Assembly (NCBI GenBank): GCA_947625045.1
Contig: CANQMW010000017.1
Location: forward strand, 1-64,000
Length of the DNA stretch: 64,000 nucleotides
Reading direction: 5' to 3'
DNA from: an uncultured Oscillospiraceae bacterium
GTDB taxonomy: Bacteria; Bacillota; Clostridia; Oscillospirales; Oscillospiraceae
A program made the translations under genes and the position numbers. This document shows, piece after piece, positions 60,161-64,000 of this stretch (positions are counted from its first letter, which is position 1; each line of letters starts with the position of its first letter). The notes under the pieces are model-generated. The model saw nothing but the letters and a program-made list of their open reading frames with translations. It was not told the DNA's origin and searched no databases.

Positions 60161-60225
60161 TGCATCTTCCGGACACCGCGAAACAGCTGGACGAGGAACA
60201 GGCGGAACACGGGTGGGAGCGCTGA
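60121..60225 (+). CDS. Small ORF (34 residues) leading the glycopolymer operon
   Basis: Encodes MWTEGADITQRGYLHLPD and ends QAEHGWER. It has a weak AAGGAACGG upstream. Its first residues match the start-like frame at 50457 (MWAVGADIT), so it may be a conserved leader peptide or the remnant of a lost gene. It ends 3 bases before the next start, so it could couple translation. It is absent from the track because of its size. Confidence 0.4.
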   Translation: MWTEGADITQRGYLHLPDTAKQLDEEQAEHGWER

Positions 60226-60228
60226 GCG

Positions 60229-61044
60229 TTGGCGGATGTAAAGCTGTTTGTCTGCTGCCATGAGCGGCAGTCGGTGCCGGTCCATCCGCTGCTGGTGCCC
60301 CTGCAGGTGGGTACTGCCCTGGCGGGGGAGCGTTTCCCGGGCTTTGCCCATGACGACGGGGGGGAGAACATCTCCGCCAAGAACAGAAGTTATTGCGAAC
60401 TCACAGGCCAGTACTGGACTTGGAAGAACGTCACGGCAGGTTGGTACGGCTTTTTCCACTACCGGCGGTATCTTTACCCAGACCCGGACGCTCGGCTGCC
60501 GTATATCGTCCGGCGGGAGCCGGACTTGGACGAGCTCGGCTATGACCGCTTTCCCGGGCTCATCGAACAGTATGACATGGTCCTCCCCAAGGGGGAGGAT
60601 ATGCGCGTATCTGTGCGGGAGCACTACGCCCAGGCCCACCGGGCCGCGGACCTGGCCCTGGCGGAAGAGCTTGTCCGGGCGGTGCACCCGGAGATGGGAC
60701 AAGCTCTGGATGCGTACCTGAACGGCACAGTGCAGTACTTCGGTAACATCTTCATCATGAGCCGGGATGTGTTTCATGACCACTGCTCCTGGCTGTTCCC
60801 GCTGCTGGAGGCATTTGACGAAGAGGTATCTGACCCGTTACCCCGGACAGACGGATACATAGCAGAACGTCTGCTGGGAGTGTACGCCGAATACCGGCGG
60901 AATGAGCTGAGGACGCTGGAGCTGCCACGGGTGCACTTTTACACCGGCGGGGAATATGTGAAAAAGCGCGCATTGAATATTCTGCTGCCGCCGGGGACGA
61001 GGAGAAGAGCGGCGGTGAAGGGGATCATGGGCAGAGATGGATGA
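60229..61044 (+). CDS. DUF4422-type glycosyltransferase-like protein of glycan synthesis
   Basis: 271 residues. It begins VKLFVCCHERQSVPVHPLLV and continues with DDGGENISAKNRSYCELTG, QYWTWKN and WYGFFHYRRYL, the hallmarks of the DUF4422 family found in capsule and O-antigen clusters. These are thought to be glycosyltransferases, though evidence is limited. The start appears to be TTG 60229, reached by coupling with the small ORF. It overlaps the LicD gene by 8 bases. Confidence 0.82.
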   Translation: MADVKLFVCCHERQSVPVHPLLVPLQVGTALAGERFPGFAHDDGGENISAKNRSYCELTGQYWTWKNVTAGWYGFFHYRRYLYPDPDARLPYIVRREPDLDELGYDRFPGLIEQYDMVLPKGEDMRVSVREHYAQAHRAADLALAEELVRAVHPEMGQALDAYLNGTVQYFGNIFIMSRDVFHDHCSWLFPLLEAFDEEVSDPLPRTDGYIAERLLGVYAEYRRNELRTLELPRVHFYTGGEYVKKRALNILLPPGTRRRAAVKGIMGRDG

Positions 61045-61813
61045 CAAACTGCGGCAGCTGCAGCTGTGCGAGCTGGAGATACTGGACGAGTTCGTGAGGC
61101 TGTGCGAGAAGCACGGGCTGAGGTATTACCTGGCAGGCGGGACGCTCTTGGGCGCGGTGCGGCATCATGGCTTCATCCCCTGGGACGACGATGTGGACGT
61201 GGCCATGCCGGTGGAGGATTTTCTCCGTGTGCAGGAGATGGAGGGGGAGCTGCCGGAGAGGCTGAGGTTCCATTCCGAACGGACAGACCCGGAATACCCG
61301 GTGGTATTCATTCGGCTGTGTGATACGCAGCATCCGCTTGCAGCGGGTACAGAGAAACACCCAAAGGGAGCGTACATCGATATATTTCCCTTGATGCCCT
61401 CGAAGCCGTTGAACCGGAAAACAGGGCTTTGCTTCAGTGTGATCAACGTGATCAACTACGTGATCCAGGTGAAGCTGAAGTGGCTGCCCTTTATCCCCTA
61501 TAAGGAGCCGGTGGCCAGGGCGGGCTTTTTTGTGCTGAGGCTGTTTCCCTGGAGATGGCTGAAGAGGCTGCGGAAATGGCTGATCGACTGGCTGTATGCC
61601 CCGGAGGGGGAGAGGACTATATGCTCGCCGGGGGGAGCATATAAGGCGGACAAGGAATTCTTCCCGGCCCAGTGGTTTGCTGGTACGGTGCCTGTGAACT
61701 TTGAGGGGCGTGATTATGCCGCACCGGCAGGATGGGACGAGTGTCTGAGCAGGAATTACGGCGACTATATGGTCCTGCCACCGGAGGAAGACCGGGTCCC
61801 AAGACATAGATAA
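61037..61813 (+). CDS. LicD-family phosphotransferase
   Basis: 258 residues with the nucleotidyltransferase-like motif LAGGTLLGAVRHHGFIPWDD followed by DVDVAMPVEDF, and a C-terminal SRNYGDYMVLPP block. LicD proteins attach phosphocholine or other phospho-groups to wall teichoic acids and capsules. It is cytoplasmic. The neighbouring cytidylyltransferase and TagF-like genes suggest a CDP-activated donor. Confidence 0.88.
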   Translation: MDDKLRQLQLCELEILDEFVRLCEKHGLRYYLAGGTLLGAVRHHGFIPWDDDVDVAMPVEDFLRVQEMEGELPERLRFHSERTDPEYPVVFIRLCDTQHPLAAGTEKHPKGAYIDIFPLMPSKPLNRKTGLCFSVINVINYVIQVKLKWLPFIPYKEPVARAGFFVLRLFPWRWLKRLRKWLIDWLYAPEGERTICSPGGAYKADKEFFPAQWFAGTVPVNFEGRDYAAPAGWDECLSRNYGDYMVLPPEEDRVPRHR

Positions 61814-61836
61814 AAAGATAGTGAGAAGGCGAAGAG

Positions 61837-62556
61837 ATGAATATAGCGGTCATATTTGCCGGCGGGACAGGCCAGCGGATGAACACGAGCACGAGACCGA
61901 AGCAGTTTTTGGAGCTGCATGGGAAACCGATCCTTGTCTATACGATGGAGCAGTATCAAAGGCACGAAATGATAGACGGGATCGTGCTGGTGTGTGTAGC
62001 CGATTGGCTCGACTATGCCCGTGAACTGGTCAGGAAATATTACCTCACCAAGGTGAAGGCGATCGTGCCGGGCGGGGCCACGGGACAGGAGTCCATATAC
62101 AACGGTCTGGCAAAGGCAGGCGATATTTATCCGGAAGACGCTATCGTGCTGATCCATGACGGGGTGCGGCCGCTGATCGACGGAGAAACAATCACAAAGG
62201 CCATTGAATGCACCCGCGAGCATGGCTCAGCGATCACGGTGTCACCGGCGATAGAGACGATCGCGGTGAAAAACGGGGGCGACAAAGTGGGTGAGATCAT
62301 CGACCGGAGCCAGTGCCTGATGGCGAAAGCGCCCCAGTGCTTCTATCTGGGAGAGATATTGAAGGCGCACCGTAAGGCGGCGGAGGAAAACCAGGCGGAT
62401 TTTATCGATTCCGCCAGCCTGATGCGGGCCTATGGGCATGAGCTGTATACCGTTATCGGCCCGGGCGAGAACATCAAGATCACGTCGCCCATGGACTACT
62501 ACATATTCAGGGCGATAGAGGACGCCCGGGAGGATTCCCAGATATTCGGATTGTAA
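61837..62556 (+). CDS. IspD/TarI-family cytidylyltransferase
   Basis: Activates a polyol or methylerythritol phosphate with CTP. The 239 residues start AVIFAGGTGQRMNTSTRPKQ, with the nucleotide-binding Arg/Lys, then GATGQESIYNGL and LIHDGVRPLI. IspD and TarI share this fold. The glycopolymer context favours ribitol-5-phosphate cytidylyltransferase (TarI) over IspD, but no TarJ-type reductase is visible. The start follows AGAAGGCGAAGAG. Confidence 0.85.
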   Translation: MNIAVIFAGGTGQRMNTSTRPKQFLELHGKPILVYTMEQYQRHEMIDGIVLVCVADWLDYARELVRKYYLTKVKAIVPGGATGQESIYNGLAKAGDIYPEDAIVLIHDGVRPLIDGETITKAIECTREHGSAITVSPAIETIAVKNGGDKVGEIIDRSQCLMAKAPQCFYLGEILKAHRKAAEENQADFIDSASLMRAYGHELYTVIGPGENIKITSPMDYYIFRAIEDAREDSQIFGL

Positions 62557-62569
62557 CGAGGTAGAAGGT

Positions 62570-63598
62570 ATGTGGACAGAGGATCCTGTTTTCAGGAGGG
62601 ACCTGGAGAAGATAGCGTCGGCGCAGTTCATCCCCTGGGAAGAGCTGCGGGGAAAAACGGTATTGGTGACCGGGGCGACGGGTCTTATCGGTTATACGCT
62701 GGTGAGCGGGCTGATCTACGCAAACCGGAAAAAGGGACTGGGTCTGACGGTGCTGGCGCTGGTGCGGGACGAGGGACGGGCAAAAAAACGCTTCGAGGAG
62801 ATGTTAAGTGACCCGGATGAGCTGAGGCTCGTGGTCGGCACGGTGGAAGAGCTGCCGGATATCGCGGAGCCCATCGACTATATCGTTCATGGCGCCAGCC
62901 AGACGGCCAGCAAGGCCATGGTACAAAGTCCGGCGGAGACGATAAAAACGGCCGTATTCGGGACTATGGAACTGCTGGAATTGGCGAAGGACAAAGGCGT
63001 AAAAGGGATGGTCTATCTGTCCAGCATGGAGGTATATGGGCATCCCGCAAAAGGGCACAAGGTGACGGAAGAGGATATCGGTACCTTGGCGCCGATGAAT
63101 ATACGCAACAGCTACCCCATCGGCAAGCTCCAGAGCGAGAGTCTCTGCTGTGCCTATGCCGCCGAATACGGCGTGCCGGCGAAGATCATACGCCTGACAC
63201 AGACGTTTGGGCCGGGCGTGAATTATAACGATACGCGGGTTTTCGCGGAGTTCGGGCGGTGCGTCCGGGAAGGGCGGGACATCGTACTGCGGACAAAGGG
63301 CGAGACAGAGCGGAGCTATCTCTATACGGCGGACGCGGTGACGGCCATACTGACGGTCCTGCTCAGGGGCACGCCCGGACAGGCCTACAACGCCGCGGAT
63401 GAGAGCACGTACTGCTCCATAGCCCAGATGGCGGAGCTGGTGGCGAAACAGGGCGGTATACACGTGAGATATGAGATAGGAAACACAGGGAATAACGGAT
63501 ACCCAGACACGATCTACATGGACATGGATACGGCAAAGCTGAGGGCCCTGGGCTGGAAGGCTGATACGCCGGATATGCCCATATCTGCCCGGAGGTGA
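62570..63598 (+). CDS. NAD-dependent epimerase/dehydratase
   Basis: 342 residues of the extended short-chain dehydrogenase type. The NAD motif is LVTGATGLIGYTLVSG, with YLSSMEVYG and the catalytic SYPIGK (Tyr-x3-Lys). Family members epimerise, dehydrate or decarboxylate nucleotide sugars; the substrate may be a CDP-linked product of the previous gene, which is inference. The ATG is preceded by GAGGTAGAAGG. Confidence 0.85.
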   Translation: MWTEDPVFRRDLEKIASAQFIPWEELRGKTVLVTGATGLIGYTLVSGLIYANRKKGLGLTVLALVRDEGRAKKRFEEMLSDPDELRLVVGTVEELPDIAEPIDYIVHGASQTASKAMVQSPAETIKTAVFGTMELLELAKDKGVKGMVYLSSMEVYGHPAKGHKVTEEDIGTLAPMNIRNSYPIGKLQSESLCCAYAAEYGVPAKIIRLTQTFGPGVNYNDTRVFAEFGRCVREGRDIVLRTKGETERSYLYTADAVTAILTVLLRGTPGQAYNAADESTYCSIAQMAELVAKQGGIHVRYEIGNTGNNGYPDTIYMDMDTAKLRALGWKADTPDMPISARR

Positions 63599-63603
63599 CC
63601 CGA

Positions 63604-64000
63604 GTGGAACAGGAGAAACAGAGAGAAAACGCCGCGAACAAGGAAGCCTTAGGCGAGGCCATAATCATTGAACTGCAAAACCTGAACCAGCGAATAGATA
63701 CGCTGGAGAGAAAGATCAACAGCATCAATAAAAAGACAGACAGCCTGTGGGTGAAGTTCAAGAAACGGGTCATCCGCATGTCGAAGAGGAACACGTTTTT
63801 TGGCCGCATGCTGAGGAGGGCTCTGAAGGCATACCAGCTGGGCTGGCGGTGGCTGTACTGTCTCTGGCTGAAGCGGTTGAAGGTCCAGGACAATAAGATC
63901 GTCTTTATGAGCCACAGAGGCAAGCAGTATTCCTGCAATCCCATGTATATCTGCGAGTACCTTCTGTCCGCCTATCCGGGCGAGTTTGAGATCGTATGGG
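63604..64000 (+). CDS. TagF/TagB-like glycerophosphotransferase, N-terminal part, cut by the window end
   Basis: Starts at GTG 63604, 7 bases after GGAGGT, and remains open to the window end (132 codons seen). An N-terminal coiled-coil (IIELQNLNQRIDTLERKINS) and a basic amphipathic stretch suit membrane association. NKIVFMSHRGKQYSCNPMYI marks the beginning of the CDP-glycerol glycerophosphotransferase family, which polymerises glycerol or ribitol phosphate. The catalytic part lies outside the window. Confidence 0.8.
   Translation, partial: MEQEKQRENAANKEALGEAIIIELQNLNQRIDTLERKINSINKKTDSLWVKFKKRVIRMSKRNTFFGRMLRRALKAYQLGWRWLYCLWLKRLKVQDNKIVFMSHRGKQYSCNPMYICEYLLSAYPGEFEIVW

Overview
The window is GC-rich, densely packed and low in repeats. 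Strong Shine-Dalgarno sequences precede most genes, and several promoters are near-perfect sigma-A sites. An S-layer-homology (SLH) protein, Gram-positive lipoprotein signals, MsmX-type sugar ATPases, an Ami-type peptide transporter, a Spo0A-C-like regulator and wall-glycopolymer genes (LicD, TarI-like and TagF-like) point to a Firmicute, most likely a gut clostridium of the Oscillospiraceae type. That placement is inferred from gene content and base composition only. I saw no rRNA, tRNA or CRISPR.

Layout. 1-5.6 kb: a possible IS3-type end, an SLH surface protein, recG (minus strand, apparently leaderless) and an M3 oligopeptidase. 5.7-15.2 kb: an Ami/Opp oligopeptide importer operon whose parts are unusual. 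The binding protein looks circularly permuted, OppD carries an extra block of about 235 residues, OppF ends in a membrane hairpin, and the last gene is a membrane-anchored ApbE-like protein. 15.3-19.4 kb: an iron(III)-type ABC importer (binding protein, fused permease, ATPase). 19.4-21.1 kb: a large atypical ROK protein. 21.1-29.6 kb: a pyrimidine operon pyrC-carB-pyrK-pyrD-pyrF-pyrE-pyrB that lacks carA; PyrB ends in a PyrI-like zinc ribbon. 29.6-30.7 kb: a D-2-hydroxyacid dehydrogenase. 30.7-48.4 kb: a pectin-utilisation locus. It holds a pectinesterase, a YteP/YtcP/YtcQ-type sugar importer, four small membrane proteins around an MsmX-like ATPase, GH28, GH105, an AraC regulator, a second MsmX-like ATPase, KduI, KduD, an esterase and a TIM-barrel isomerase. 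48.4-49.9 kb: a stand-alone Spo0A-C-like regulator and a polysaccharide deacetylase. 49.9-50.9 kb: a decayed stretch with integrase and ABC-ATPase remnants. 50.9-59.6 kb: an acyl-carrier-protein-based operon of FkbH, split transketolase, MaoC hydratase, ACP, SDR, MBOAT and an SGNH-FN3 protein. 60.1-64.0 kb: wall or capsule glycopolymer genes, running off the end.

How the genes work together. The pectin enzymes have no signal peptides, so oligogalacturonides are probably imported first and then demethylated, deacetylated and cut in the cytoplasm; KduI and KduD carry the unsaturated uronate to 2-keto-3-deoxygluconate. AraC-like half-sites 21 bp apart lie between the pectinesterase and the transporter operon, and a matching palindrome lies between araC and the kdu operon, so one regulator probably controls both. 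The 51-59 kb operon has the logic of the Dlt system (carrier protein, membrane acyltransferase, DltD-like surface protein), with FkbH in place of the ligase. I infer that it builds an unusual acyl group on ACP and places it on an exported glycan. A related promoter plus leader occurs before both this operon and the glycopolymer genes.
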